Positions 1 through 14,239 of a stretch of 64,000 nucleotides of DNA are shown here, piece after piece. A program made the translations under genes and the position numbers. This DNA comes from Siphonodentalium dalli (taxonomy: Eukaryota > Mollusca > Scaphopoda > Gadilida > Siphonodentaliidae). A model generated the notes under the pieces. The model did no database searches. It worked only from the letters and a program-made list of their open reading frames with translations, and had not been told where the DNA came from. Position 1 is the first letter of the stretch, and each line of letters begins with the position of its first letter. Location of the stretch: NCBI GenBank assembly GCA_032622095.1, contig CP136063.1:268021426-268085425 (forward strand), in the 5' to 3' direction.

Positions 1-965
1 AATATCACAAATAACATAATACATGATCACACCAAACATGAGGAAAATGTCACAAATAACATAAATAACATAATACATCGTCACACCAAACACGGGGAAA
101 ATATCACAAATAACATAATACATCGTCACACCAAACATGGGGAAAATATCACAAATAACATAATACATGATCACACCAAACATGGGGAAAATATCACAAA
201 TAACATAAGTAACATAATACATCGTCACACCAAACATGGGGAAAATATCACACATAACATAATACATCGTCACACCAAACATGGGGAAAATATCACACAT
301 AACATTATACATCGTCACACCAAACATGGGGAAAATGTCACAAATAACATAATACATCGTCACACGAAACATAGGGAAAATATCAAACATAACATAATAC
401 ATCGTCACACCAAACATGGGGGAAATGTCACAAATAACATAATACATCGTCACACCAAACATGGGGAAAATATCACAAATAACATAATACATCGTCACAC
501 CAAACATGGGGAAAATATCAAACATAACATAATACATCGTCACACCAAACATAGGGAAAATATCAAACATAACATAATACATCGTCACACCAAACATGGG
601 GAAAATATCACAAATAACAATACATCGTCACACCAAACATGGGGAAATGTCACAAATAACATAATACACAGTCACACTAAACATAGGGAAAATATCAAAC
701 ATAACATAATACATCGTCACACCAAACATGGGGAAAATATCACAAATAAGATAATACATCGTCACACCAAATGGAGAAAATATCACAAATAACAGAATAC
801 ATCGTCGCGCCAAACATGGGGAAAATATCACAAATAACAATACATCGTCACACCAAACATGGGAAAATTTCACAAAAAACATAATACATCGTCACACCAA
901 ACATGGAGAAAATATCACAAATAAGGTAATACATCGTCACACCAAACATGGGGAAAATATCACAA
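1..965. repeat. 45-bp minisatellite, left block
   Basis: About 21 head-to-tail copies of a 45-bp AT-rich unit that contains the phrase ACATCGTCACACCAAACATG. It is the same family as the large array at 1842-12894. This block is more degenerate: several units have 1-2 bp indels (for example near 420, 620, 770 and 860), so no reading frame survives. It starts at the window edge, so the array probably continues to the left. It ends where the unit breaks into a CCACCCCCTACCCC stretch. Confidence 0.97.
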
Positions 966-1841
966 ATGACATATTATCCACCCCCTACCCCTCTCGACTA
1001 TGCATATCAAGCCCATCAGATATACGACACCTCTATCCGTCTACTAGACAGATAACGCATGCTCTACTTGACAGATACACTTAAAATATGCAAGGAAGAA
1101 AGGTTACCGGAACATTGGACAGTTAACCTCCAGAAGTTCGTGAATGACGTCACTGGATCGTAACAACGTTATGGAGCATCATTAGACGGACCATGCTGGT
1201 TTCCGTTGTTAGCGACCGTGTCATTAGAAACGTCAACATCCCCAACGTATTTTCGTGCAATCGTGGCGACACCGATCTAAACGATACGCCCCAAAACGCA
1301 CTAAAATATTATTGTTCAATGTTCAGTTGGTGAAGTCTAACTTGATTAAGCAATTGGCAGTTTGTTACTGTAAAGTATACGATATTCTTCCGTGAACTGG
1401 TGCATTTGCACTGCTGATCTTGGCGCTACTGCTTGTGCTACTGCTAAAGTTCAGAGTTTCAATTCATTAATAAGTTTCAAGCACAAACATCCAAATTCAC
1501 ATGACTGCTATACTTGTCCATTTCAGTTCTCAAGATTTGAACGTTACGCGAATCATTTAGATGTTATTAGAAATTAAACCATGCTATGATATTTTTCTGG
1601 CATAATTTAGTAATTATAAAGCGGACTATTTCGCGGTGCAGTCGCATGAATACAAAACTGTTTCATAATTAATTAGCCTCTACTATACAGATAAAGTCGC
1701 TAAGTAGGTCATCGCTTCTCTATAAGGAACCTGTGAATTTTGCGATGTTTTTGACAAAAACTGCGATAAAATGCATTTAAATTTGTTCGGTGGATAAACA
1801 TAACATCCGCATAGTGTAGCTGAATAGAGAATTTATTGACA
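966..1841. other. Unique spacer between two minisatellite blocks
   Basis: About 880 bp of non-repetitive DNA, richer in GC than the flanking arrays. The only notable reading frame is a 61-codon ORF at 1392-1577 on the plus strand. It contains a C-x2-C-x12-H spacing (CYTC ... ANH) like a C2H2 zinc finger, but the second histidine is missing. There is no splice or promoter support, so I do not call a gene. The spacer could be an insertion into the array or a unique island between two arrays. Confidence 0.6.
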
Positions 1842-2238
1842 TTGGGAAAATATCACACATAACATAATACATCGTCACACCAAACATGTGGAAAATATCA
1901 CAAATAACATAATACATCGTCACACCAAACACGGGGAAAATATCACAATTAACATAATACATCGTCACACCAAACATGGGGAAAATATCACAAATAACAT
2001 AAGTAACATAATACATCGTCACACCAAACATGGGGAAAATATCACAAATAACATAATACATCGTCACACCAAACATGAGGAAAATATCACACATAACATA
2101 ATACATCGTCACACCAAACATGTGGAAAATATCACAAATAACATAATACATCGTCACACCAAACATGTGGAAAATATCACAAATAACATAAGTAACATAA
2201 TACATCGTCACACCAAACATGGGGAAAATATCACAAAT

Positions 2239-3786
2239 AACATAATACATCGTCACACCAAACATGAGGAAAATATCACACATAACATAATACATCGTCA
2301 CACCAAACATGGGGAAAATGTCACACATAACATAATACATCGTCACACCAAACATGGGGAAAATATCACAAATAACATAATACATCGTCACACCAAACAT
2401 GGGGAAAATATCACACATAACATAATACATCGTCACACCAAACATGGGGAAAATATCACACATAACATAATACATCGTCACACCAAACATGGGGAAAATA
2501 TCACAATTAACATAATACATCGTCACACCAAACATGGGGAAAATATCACACATAACATAATACATCGTCACACCAAACATGGGGAAAATGTCACAATTAA
2601 CATAATACATCGTCACACCAAACATGGGGAAAATGTCACAATTAACATAATACATCGTCACACCAAACATGGGGAAAATATCACACATAACATAATACAT
2701 CGTCACACCAAACATGGGGAAAATATCACACATAACATAATACATCGTCACACCAAACACGGGGAAAATATCACACATAACATAATACATCGTCACACCA
2801 AACACGGGGAAAATATCACACATAACATAATACATCGTCACACCAAACATGTGGAAAATATCACAAATGACATAAGTAACATAATACATCGTCACACCAA
2901 ACATGGGGAAAATATCACACATAACATAAGTAACATAATACATCGTCACACCAAACACGGGGAAAATATCACAAATATCACACATAACATAATACATCGT
3001 CACACCAAACATGGGGAAAATATCACACATAACATAATACATCGTCACACCAAACACGGGGAAAATATCACACATAACATAATACATCGTCACACCAAAC
3101 ATGGGGAAAATATCACAAATATCACACATAACATAATACATCGTCACACCAAACACGGGGAAAATATCACACATAACATAATACATCGTCACACCAAACA
3201 TGGGGAAAATATCACAAATATCACACATAACATAATACATCGTCACACCAAACATGGGGAAAATATCACACATAACATAATACATCGTCACACCAAACAC
3301 GGGGAAAATATCACACATAACATAATACATCGTCACACCAAACATGGGGAAAATATCACAAATAACATAATACATCGTCACACCAAACATGAGGAAAATA
3401 TCACACATAACATAATACATCGTCACACCAAACATGGGGAAAATATCACAAATGACATAAGTAACATAATACATCGTCACACCAAACATGGGGAAAATAT
3501 CACAAATAACATAATACATCGTCACACCAAACATGAGGAAAATATCACACATAACATAATACATCGTCACACCAAACATGGGGAAAATATCACACATAAC
3601 ATAATACATCGTCACACCAAACATAGGGAAAATGTCACAATTAACATAATACATCGTCATACCAAACATGGGGAAAATATCACAAATGACATAAGTAACA
3701 TAATACATCGTCACACCAAACATGGGGAAAATATCACACATAACATAATACATCGTCACACCAAACATGGGGAAAATATCACAAAT
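2239..3786. repeat. Higher-order copy, period about 1,548 bp
   Basis: The order of unit variants in this stretch recurs 1,548 bp downstream. For example, the rare GTCACACAT variant at 2320-2328 recurs at 3868-3876, followed by the same series of about 30 variants. The match ends near 3780, where the downstream copy takes a different continuation after about 5310. This shows segmental amplification of a long block of units inside the array. Confidence 0.8.
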
Positions 3787-6234
3787 AACATAATACATCG
3801 TCACACCAAACATGAGGAAAATATCACAGATAACATAATACATCGTCACACCAAACATGGGGAAAATGTCACACATAACATAATACATCGTCACACCAAA
3901 CATGGGGAAAATATCACAAATAACATAATACATCGTCACACCAAACATGGGGAAAATATCACACATAACATAATACATCGTCACACCAAACATGGGGAAA
4001 ATATCACACATAACATAATACATCGTCACACCAAACATGGGGAAAATATCACAATTAACATAATACATCGTCACACCAAACATGGGGAAAATATCACACA
4101 TAACATAATACATCGTCACACCAAACATGGGGAAAATGTCACAATTAACATAATACATCGTCACACCAAACATGGGGAAAATGTCACAATTAACATAATA
4201 CATCGTCACACCAAACATGGGGAAAATATCACACATAACATAATACATCGTCACACCAAACATGGGGAAAATATCACACATAACATAATACATCGTCACA
4301 CCAAACACGGGGAAAATATCACACATAACATAATACATCGTCACACCAAACACGGGGAAAATATCACACATAACATAATACATCGTCACACCAAACATGT
4401 GGAAAATATCACAAATGACATAAGTAACATAATACATCGTCACACCAAACATGGGGAAAATATCACACATAACATAAGTAACATAATACATCGTCACACC
4501 AAACACGGGGAAAATATCACAAATATCACACATAACATAATACATCGTCACACCAAACATGGGGAAAATATCACACATAACATAATACATCGTCACACCA
4601 AACACGGGGAAAATATCACACATAACATAATACATCGTCACACCAAACATGGGGAAAATATCACAAATATCACACATAACATAATACATCGTCACACCAA
4701 ACACGGGGAAAATATCACACATAACATAATACATCGTCACACCAAACATGGGGAAAATATCACAAATATCACACATAACATAATACATCGTCACACCAAA
4801 CATGGGGAAAATATCACACATAACATAATACATCGTCACACCAAACACGGGGAAAATATCACACATAACATAATACATCGTCACACCAAACATGGGGAAA
4901 ATATCACAAATAACATAATACATCGTCACACCAAACATGAGGAAAATATCACACATAACATAATACATCGTCACACCAAACATGGGGAAAATATCACAAA
5001 TGACATAAGTAACATAATACATCGTCACACCAAACATGGGGAAAATATCACAAATAACATAATACATCGTCACACCAAACATGAGGAAAATATCACACAT
5101 AACATAATACATCGTCACACCAAACATGGGGAAAATATCACACATAACATAATACATCGTCACACCAAACATAGGGAAAATGTCACAATTAACATAATAC
5201 ATCGTCATACCAAACATGGGGAAAATATCACAAATGACATAAGTAACATAATACATCGTCACACCAAACATGGGGAAAATATCACACATAACATAATACA
5301 TCGTCACACCAAACATGGGGAAAATGTCACAATTAACATAATACATCGTCACACCAAACATGTGGAAAATATCACAAATGACATAAGTAACATAATACAT
5401 CGTCACACCAAACATGGGGAAAATATCACAAATAACATAATACATCGTCACACCAAACATGAGGAAAATATCACACATAACATAATACATCGTCACACCA
5501 AACATGGGGAAAATATCACAAATGACATAAGTAACATAATACATCGTCACACCAAACATGGGGAAAATATCACAAATAACATAATACATCGTCACACCAA
5601 ACATGAGGAAAACATCACACATAACATAATACATCGTCACACCAAACATAGGGAAAATATCACACATAACATAATACATCGTCACACCAAACATGGGGAA
5701 AATGTCACAATTAACATAATACATCGTCACACCAAACATGGGGAAAATGTCACAATTAACATAATACATCGTCACACCAAACATGGGGAAAATATCACAC
5801 ATAACATAATACATCGTCACACCAAACATGGGGAAAATATCACACATAACATAATACATCGTCACACCAAACATGGGGAAAATATCACACATAACATAAT
5901 ACATCGTCACACCAAACATGGGGAAAATGTCACAATTAACATAATACATCGTCACACCAAACATGGGGAAAATGTCACAATTAACATAATACATCGTCAC
6001 ACCAAACATGGGGAAAATATCACAAATAACATAAGTAACATAATACATGGTCACACCAAACATGGGGAAAATATCACACATAACATAATACATCGTCACA
6101 CCAAACATGGGGAAAATGTCACAAATATCATAATACATGATCACACCAAACATGGGGAAAATGTCACAATTAACATAATACATCGTCACACCAAACATGG
6201 GGAAAATATCACAAATAACATAAATAACATAATA
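3238..6234. repeat. Higher-order copy 1, period 2,997 bp
   Basis: The whole series of unit variants here is repeated 2,997 bp downstream. Private variants line up: CACAGATAAC at about 3826 and 6823, the AAACATCAC unit at about 5610 and 8607, a GGTCACACC unit at about 6049 and 9046, and a GATCACACC unit at about 6139 and 9136. Spot comparison found no mismatch. The duplication is therefore very recent, homogenised, or an assembly duplication. Confidence 0.85.
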
Positions 6235-9231
6235 CATCGTCACACCAAACATGGGGAAAATATCACACATAACATAATACATCGTCACACCAAACACGGG
6301 GAAAATATCACACATAACATAATACATCGTCACACCAAACATGGGGAAAATATCACAAATAACATAATACATCGTCACACCAAACATGAGGAAAATATCA
6401 CACATAACATAATACATCGTCACACCAAACATGGGGAAAATATCACAAATGACATAAGTAACATAATACATCGTCACACCAAACATGGGGAAAATATCAC
6501 AAATAACATAATACATCGTCACACCAAACATGAGGAAAATATCACACATAACATAATACATCGTCACACCAAACATGGGGAAAATATCACACATAACATA
6601 ATACATCGTCACACCAAACATAGGGAAAATGTCACAATTAACATAATACATCGTCATACCAAACATGGGGAAAATATCACAAATGACATAAGTAACATAA
6701 TACATCGTCACACCAAACATGGGGAAAATATCACACATAACATAATACATCGTCACACCAAACATGGGGAAAATATCACAAATAACATAATACATCGTCA
6801 CACCAAACATGAGGAAAATATCACAGATAACATAATACATCGTCACACCAAACATGGGGAAAATGTCACACATAACATAATACATCGTCACACCAAACAT
6901 GGGGAAAATATCACAAATAACATAATACATCGTCACACCAAACATGGGGAAAATATCACACATAACATAATACATCGTCACACCAAACATGGGGAAAATA
7001 TCACACATAACATAATACATCGTCACACCAAACATGGGGAAAATATCACAATTAACATAATACATCGTCACACCAAACATGGGGAAAATATCACACATAA
7101 CATAATACATCGTCACACCAAACATGGGGAAAATGTCACAATTAACATAATACATCGTCACACCAAACATGGGGAAAATGTCACAATTAACATAATACAT
7201 CGTCACACCAAACATGGGGAAAATATCACACATAACATAATACATCGTCACACCAAACATGGGGAAAATATCACACATAACATAATACATCGTCACACCA
7301 AACACGGGGAAAATATCACACATAACATAATACATCGTCACACCAAACACGGGGAAAATATCACACATAACATAATACATCGTCACACCAAACATGTGGA
7401 AAATATCACAAATGACATAAGTAACATAATACATCGTCACACCAAACATGGGGAAAATATCACACATAACATAAGTAACATAATACATCGTCACACCAAA
7501 CACGGGGAAAATATCACAAATATCACACATAACATAATACATCGTCACACCAAACATGGGGAAAATATCACACATAACATAATACATCGTCACACCAAAC
7601 ACGGGGAAAATATCACACATAACATAATACATCGTCACACCAAACATGGGGAAAATATCACAAATATCACACATAACATAATACATCGTCACACCAAACA
7701 CGGGGAAAATATCACACATAACATAATACATCGTCACACCAAACATGGGGAAAATATCACAAATATCACACATAACATAATACATCGTCACACCAAACAT
7801 GGGGAAAATATCACACATAACATAATACATCGTCACACCAAACACGGGGAAAATATCACACATAACATAATACATCGTCACACCAAACATGGGGAAAATA
7901 TCACAAATAACATAATACATCGTCACACCAAACATGAGGAAAATATCACACATAACATAATACATCGTCACACCAAACATGGGGAAAATATCACAAATGA
8001 CATAAGTAACATAATACATCGTCACACCAAACATGGGGAAAATATCACAAATAACATAATACATCGTCACACCAAACATGAGGAAAATATCACACATAAC
8101 ATAATACATCGTCACACCAAACATGGGGAAAATATCACACATAACATAATACATCGTCACACCAAACATAGGGAAAATGTCACAATTAACATAATACATC
8201 GTCATACCAAACATGGGGAAAATATCACAAATGACATAAGTAACATAATACATCGTCACACCAAACATGGGGAAAATATCACACATAACATAATACATCG
8301 TCACACCAAACATGGGGAAAATGTCACAATTAACATAATACATCGTCACACCAAACATGTGGAAAATATCACAAATGACATAAGTAACATAATACATCGT
8401 CACACCAAACATGGGGAAAATATCACAAATAACATAATACATCGTCACACCAAACATGAGGAAAATATCACACATAACATAATACATCGTCACACCAAAC
8501 ATGGGGAAAATATCACAAATGACATAAGTAACATAATACATCGTCACACCAAACATGGGGAAAATATCACAAATAACATAATACATCGTCACACCAAACA
8601 TGAGGAAAACATCACACATAACATAATACATCGTCACACCAAACATAGGGAAAATATCACACATAACATAATACATCGTCACACCAAACATGGGGAAAAT
8701 GTCACAATTAACATAATACATCGTCACACCAAACATGGGGAAAATGTCACAATTAACATAATACATCGTCACACCAAACATGGGGAAAATATCACACATA
8801 ACATAATACATCGTCACACCAAACATGGGGAAAATATCACACATAACATAATACATCGTCACACCAAACATGGGGAAAATATCACACATAACATAATACA
8901 TCGTCACACCAAACATGGGGAAAATGTCACAATTAACATAATACATCGTCACACCAAACATGGGGAAAATGTCACAATTAACATAATACATCGTCACACC
9001 AAACATGGGGAAAATATCACAAATAACATAAGTAACATAATACATGGTCACACCAAACATGGGGAAAATATCACACATAACATAATACATCGTCACACCA
9101 AACATGGGGAAAATGTCACAAATATCATAATACATGATCACACCAAACATGGGGAAAATGTCACAATTAACATAATACATCGTCACACCAAACATGGGGA
9201 AAATATCACAAATAACATAAATAACATAATA
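6235..9231. repeat. Higher-order copy 2, period 2,997 bp
   Basis: Second copy of the 2,997-bp block, directly adjacent to the first and in the same orientation, with the same order of unit variants. Boundaries are approximate (about one unit), because the ends fall inside a tandem array. After about 9290 the variant order departs from copy 1. Confidence 0.85.
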
Positions 9232-12200
9232 CATCGTCACACCAAACATGGGGAAAATATCACACATAACATAATACATCGTCACACCAAACATGGGGAA
9301 AATGTCACAATTAACATAATACATCGTCACACCAAACATGGGGAAAATGTCACAATTAACATAATACATCGTCACACCAAACATGGGGAAAATATCACAA
9401 ATAACATAAGTAACATAATACATCGTCACACCAAACATGGGGAAAATATCACACATAACATAATACATCGTCACACCAAACATGGGGAAAATGTCACAAT
9501 TAACATAATACATCGTCACACCAAACATGGGGAAAATGTCACAATTAACATAATACATCGTCACACCAAACATGGGGAAAATATCACAAATGTCACAATT
9601 AACATAATACATCGTCACACCAAACATGGGGAAAATATCACAAATAACATAAGTAACATAATACATCGTCACACCAAACATGGGGAAAATATCACACATA
9701 ACATAATACATCGTCACACCAAACATGGGGAAAATATCACACATAACATAATACATCGTCACACTAAACATGGGGAAAATATCACAAATAACATAATACA
9801 TCGTCACACCAAACATGGGGAAAATATCACAAATAACATAATACATCGTCACACCAAACATGGGGAAAATATCACAAATAACATAATACATCGTCACACC
9901 AAACATGGGGAAAATATCACAAATAACATAATACATCGTCACACCAAACACGGGGAAAATGTCACAATTAACATAATACATCGTCACACTAAACATGGGG
10001 AAAATATCACAAATAACATAAGTAACATAATACATCGTCACACCAAACATGGGGAAAATATCACACATAACATAATACATCGTCACACCAAACATGGGAA
10101 AATGTCACAATTAACATAATACATCGTCACACCAAACATGGGGAAAATGTCACAATTAACATAATACATCGTCACACCAAACATGGGGAAAATATCACAA
10201 ATAACATAAGTAACATAATACATCGTCACACCAAACATGGGGAAAATATCACAAATAACATAAGTAACATAATACATCGTCACACCAAACATGGGGAAAA
10301 TATCACACATAACATAATACATCGTCACACTAAACATGGGGAAAATGTCACAAATAACATAATACATGATAACACCAAACATGGGGAAAATATCACAAAT
10401 AACATAAATAACATAATACATCGTCACACCAAACATGGGGAAAATATCACAAATAACATAAGTAACATAATACATCGTCACACCAAACATGGTGAAAATA
10501 TCACAAATAACATAAGTAACATAATACATCGTCACACCAAACATGGGGAAAATATCACACATAACATAATACATCGTCACACCAAACATGAGGAAAATAT
10601 CACACATAACATAATACATGATCACACCAAACATGGGGAAAATATCACAAATAACATAATACATCGTCACACCAAACATGGGGAAAATGTCACAATTAAC
10701 ATAATACATCGTCACACCAAACATGGGGAAAATATCACAAATAACATAAGTAACATAATACATCGTCACACCAAACATGGGGAAAATATCACACATAACA
10801 TAATACATCGTCACACCAAACATGGGGAAAATATCACACATAACATAATACATCGTCACACCAATCATGGGGAAAATGTCACAATTAACATAATACATCG
10901 TCACACCAAACATGGGGAAAATGTCACAATTAACATAATACATCGTCACACCAAACATGGGGAAAATATCACAAATAACATAAGTAACATAATACATCGT
11001 CACACCAAACATGGGGAAAATATCACACATAACATAATACATCGTCACACCAAACATGGGGAAAATGTCACAATTAACATAATACATCGTCACACCAAAC
11101 ATGGGGAAAATATCACAAATAACATAAGTAACATAATACATCGTCACACCAAACATGGGGAAAATGTCACAATTAACATAATACATCGTCACACCAAACA
11201 TGGGGAAAATATAACAAATAACATAAGTAACATAATACATCGTCACACCAAACATGGGGAAAATATCACACATAACATAATACATCGTCACACCAAACAT
11301 GGGGAAAATGTCACAATTAACATAATACATCGTCACACCAAACATGGGGAAAATGTCACAATTAACATAATACATCGTCACACCAAACATGGGGAAAATA
11401 TCACAAATAATATAAGTAACATAATACATCGTCACACCAAACATGGGGAAAATATCACACATAACATAATACATCGTCACACCAAACATGGGGAAAATGT
11501 CACAATTAACATAATACATCGTCACACCAAACATGGGGAAAATATCACAAATAACATAAGTAACATAATACATCGTCACACCAAACATGGGGAAAATATC
11601 ACACATAACATAATACATCGTCACACTAAACATGGGGAAAATATCACACATAACATAATACATCGTCACACCAAACATGGGGAAAATGTCACAAATAACA
11701 TAATACATGATCACACCAAACATGGGGAAAATGTCACAATTAACATAATACATCGTCACACTAAACATGGGGAAAATATCACAAATAACATAAGTAACAT
11801 AATACATCGTCACACCAAACATGGGGAAAATATCACACATAACATAATACATCGTCACACCAAACATGTGGAAAATATCACAAATGACATAAGTAACATA
11901 ATACATCGTCACACCAAACATGGGGAAAATATCACACATAACATAATACATCGTCACACTAAACATGGGGAAAATATCACAAATAACATAATACATCGTC
12001 ACACCAAACATGGGGAAAATATCACAAATAACATAATACATCGTCACACCAAACATGGGGAAAATATCACAAATAACATAATACATCGTCACACCAAACA
12101 TGGGGAAAATATCACAAATAACATAATACATCGTCACACCAAACATGGGGAAAATGTCACAATTAACATAATACATCGTCACACCAAACATGGGGAAAAT

Positions 12201-12894
12201 GTCACAATTAACATAATACATCGTCACACCAAACATGGGGAAAATGTCACAATTAACATAATACATCGTCACACCAAACATGGGGAAAATATCACAAATA
12301 ACATAAGTAACATAATACATCGTCACACCAAACATGGGGAAAATATCACACATAACATAATACATCGTCACACCAAACATGAGGAAAATATCACAAATAA
12401 CATAAGTAACATAATACATCGTCACACCAAACATGGGGAAAATGTCACAATTAACATAATACATCGTCACACCAAACATGGGGAAAATATCACAAATAAC
12501 ATAATACATCGTCACACCAAACATGGGGAAAATATCACAAATAACATAAGTAACATAATACATCGTCACACCAAACATGGGGAAAATATCACAAATAACA
12601 TAAGTAAGGTAATACATCGTCACACCAAACATGGGGAAAATGTCACAATTAACATAATACATCGTCACACCAAACATGGGGAAAATATCACAAATAACAT
12701 AATACATCGTCACACCAAACATGGGGAAAATGTCACAATTAACATAATACATCGTCACACCAAACATGGGGAAAATATCACAAATAACATAAGTAACATA
12801 ATACATCGTCACACCAAACATGGGGAAATGTCACAAATAACATAATACATCGTCACACCAAACATGGGGAAAATATCACAAATAACATAAATAA

Positions 12895-13584
12895 TTTGCT
12901 TACGGCCATTTATTGTGCTCTAGTTAGTTGTCGATTACAAAGACATTTCGGACAAAAAAAATTGAAATTTTGCAGCGAGGCGGAGATGACTTTCAAAGAA
13001 CCTCCACGAAAAGTGAGCATAAAATATATTTCTGGATTTTTCATGCGATAGGGGGTGTGCTAAAATTTGGAAGCCCACTATCGTGTTGTGGGCGAAACTA
13101 TCGAATAGTGAATGTCAAGCATCCAACCACAAGCATGTGTTATAAGCTTAGTTAGTCACGTGAGATAAATTTATACTTTGAAAAATGATTATTGTAAAGA
13201 ATGGGTTAAAATTCTGTAAATCTCGTATATTGGTATTACTGTCATGACATTTGTTTATCTCGTATATTGGTATTACTGTCGATCATCTGTTTATATTTTG
13301 TACTAGCAGGGTTACCCGGCGTAGCCCAGTTTAAAATTATCTGAAAACATCTGCTGTTGACATTCGGTGGGAATAGAAACTACTTTGGTTCAAAGTGTTA
13401 CATATATTCTCAAAATTGTATATCCAAATAGGACCACAAAACGTCATTCTTACACATAGATTATAAGTATAGTGGCTCACCATGTCGGAGTGATTGTCAT
13501 TTTGTTTATCGCGACTAATTCGTCCCACGAATACAGAAGAATTTATTTATCTACAACTGAGCGTACTTCAGACGTTATCATTTT
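12895..13584. other. Non-repetitive interval right of the minisatellite
   Basis: I see no recognisable gene. A 75-codon ORF at 12928-13155 (plus) has no family resemblance, and a few short frames overlap it. A short local repeat (TATTGGTATTACTGTC) occurs near 13230 and 13267. The phrase GGGTTACCCGGCGTAGCCCA near 13310 resembles the ends of common invertebrate repeats, but I cannot name the family. Confidence 0.4.
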
Positions 13585-13614
13585 TTAACCCTTTACCCAA
13601 CAGAACGGCCCTGT

Positions 13615-13683
13615 GCCAATGCATTCTCTTATATATGCGAGTCGACCATAGGTCGCCTCGCATATATAAGAGAATGCATTGGC
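13615..13683. repeat. 69-nt hairpin, first of the twin pair
   Basis: Inverted repeat whose 27-nt outer arms (starting GCCAATGCATTCTCTTATAT) pair without mismatch. A short inner palindromic segment (TCGACC-TA-GGTCG-like) sits in the loop. Each arm contains TATATAAG/CTTATATA, so both strands carry a TATA-like motif. Confidence 0.9.
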
Positions 13684-13763
13684 TTAACACATTAAAAATT
13701 ATAAAATTGTTAAAGAATGTAAGAAAAAATGGTAAAAAGTGTTAAAAAAAGATTTTTTTTTAG

Positions 13764-13832
13764 GCCAATGCATTCTCTTATATATGCGAGGCGACCTATG
13801 GTCGACTCGCATATATAAGAGAATGCATTGGC
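13764..13832. repeat. 69-nt hairpin, second of the twin pair
   Basis: Exact reverse complement of the hairpin at 13615-13683. Being palindromic in the arms, the two differ only in the orientation of the loop (ACCATAGG versus CCTATGGT). The pair therefore also forms one large inverted repeat around the central AT-rich spacer. Confidence 0.9.
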
Positions 13833-14239
13833 ACAGGGCATAACTGTAACTATCACAATGTGGTCAAGGAGCCGGTTCCAATGATATCCATATTTGTATG
13901 GTTCTATTGAGACAGACCGAAGATATTTTTGGCTGTTGAAGCTTTATTTGGCCGGTTTTGGCCGGTTTGTTGGGTAAAGGGTTAAGTCGACATGGTTGAA
14001 ATTGATGTTTTTTCTGTGATTGGTTTTAAATATTTTTAATGGGATCAAAACATGAACGTTCGTTTAAAATACGATAATTAGGTTTTACATAGGCCTAGAT
14101 ATGTATAAATCCATCTAGTGGCTTGGACTAATATTTTGATGACACCTGGTTATCATATATCCATGTAGATACAGATGTTTTAAAGAAATGTCCAGGTGCG
14201 CCTCTGTTCATGGTGCTATACTGGCTAATTATTCTCAGA

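Larger units (their letters stand above)
1842..12894. repeat. 45-bp minisatellite, main block (about 11 kb)
   Basis: About 235-240 tandem copies (estimated from length) of a 45-bp unit. Variants differ at a few positions (GAAAATATC/GAAAATGTC; CACAAATAAC/CACACATAAC/CACAATTAAC; CATGGGG/CATGAGG/CATGTGG/CACGGGG). A subset of units is 54 bp, carrying a 9-bp partial self-duplication such as ATAAGTAAC or AATATCACA. Because unit and indels are multiples of 3 and the unit has no stop in some frames, very long ORFs appear on both strands: minus 1777-10095 (a 15-residue hydrophobic repeat around FGVTMYY) and plus 1888-10119 (a repeat around NIIHRHTKHG). One base is missing near 10096, which ends both frames. 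I treat this as a satellite, not a coding region. Confidence 0.97.
13585..13985 (+). mobile_element. TTAA-flanked twin-hairpin MITE, copy 1
   Basis: A 401-bp non-autonomous element bounded by TTAA at both ends, with terminal inverted repeats that begin TTAACCCTTTACCCAACA and end TTGGGTAAAGGGTTAA. TTAA target duplication and CCC-starting termini are typical of the piggyBac superfamily, so a piggyBac-like transposase probably moved it. Inside are two 69-nt hairpins (13615-13683 and 13764-13832) that are exact reverse complements of each other. They are separated by about 80 bp of AT-rich DNA. No transposase is encoded. Confidence 0.85.

Noticed and set aside
1392-1577. C2H2 zinc-finger-like motif in a 61-codon ORF
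   Set aside because: The second histidine is missing, and there is no start context, splice or repeat of the finger. It is probably chance.
1777-12845. Giant ORFs of 2,772, 2,743, 912 and 325 codons
   Set aside because: They are readings of the 45-bp minisatellite on both strands. No promoter, splice site or non-repeat coding sequence supports them.
1-12894. CRISPR-like repeat array
   Set aside because: Units are contiguous and nearly identical along their whole length. There are no unique spacers, and the setting is eukaryotic.
13300-13335. GGGTTACCCGGCGTAGCCC phrase as a named transposon terminus
   Set aside because: Similar phrases end several invertebrate repeat families. Without a partner terminus I cannot assign one.
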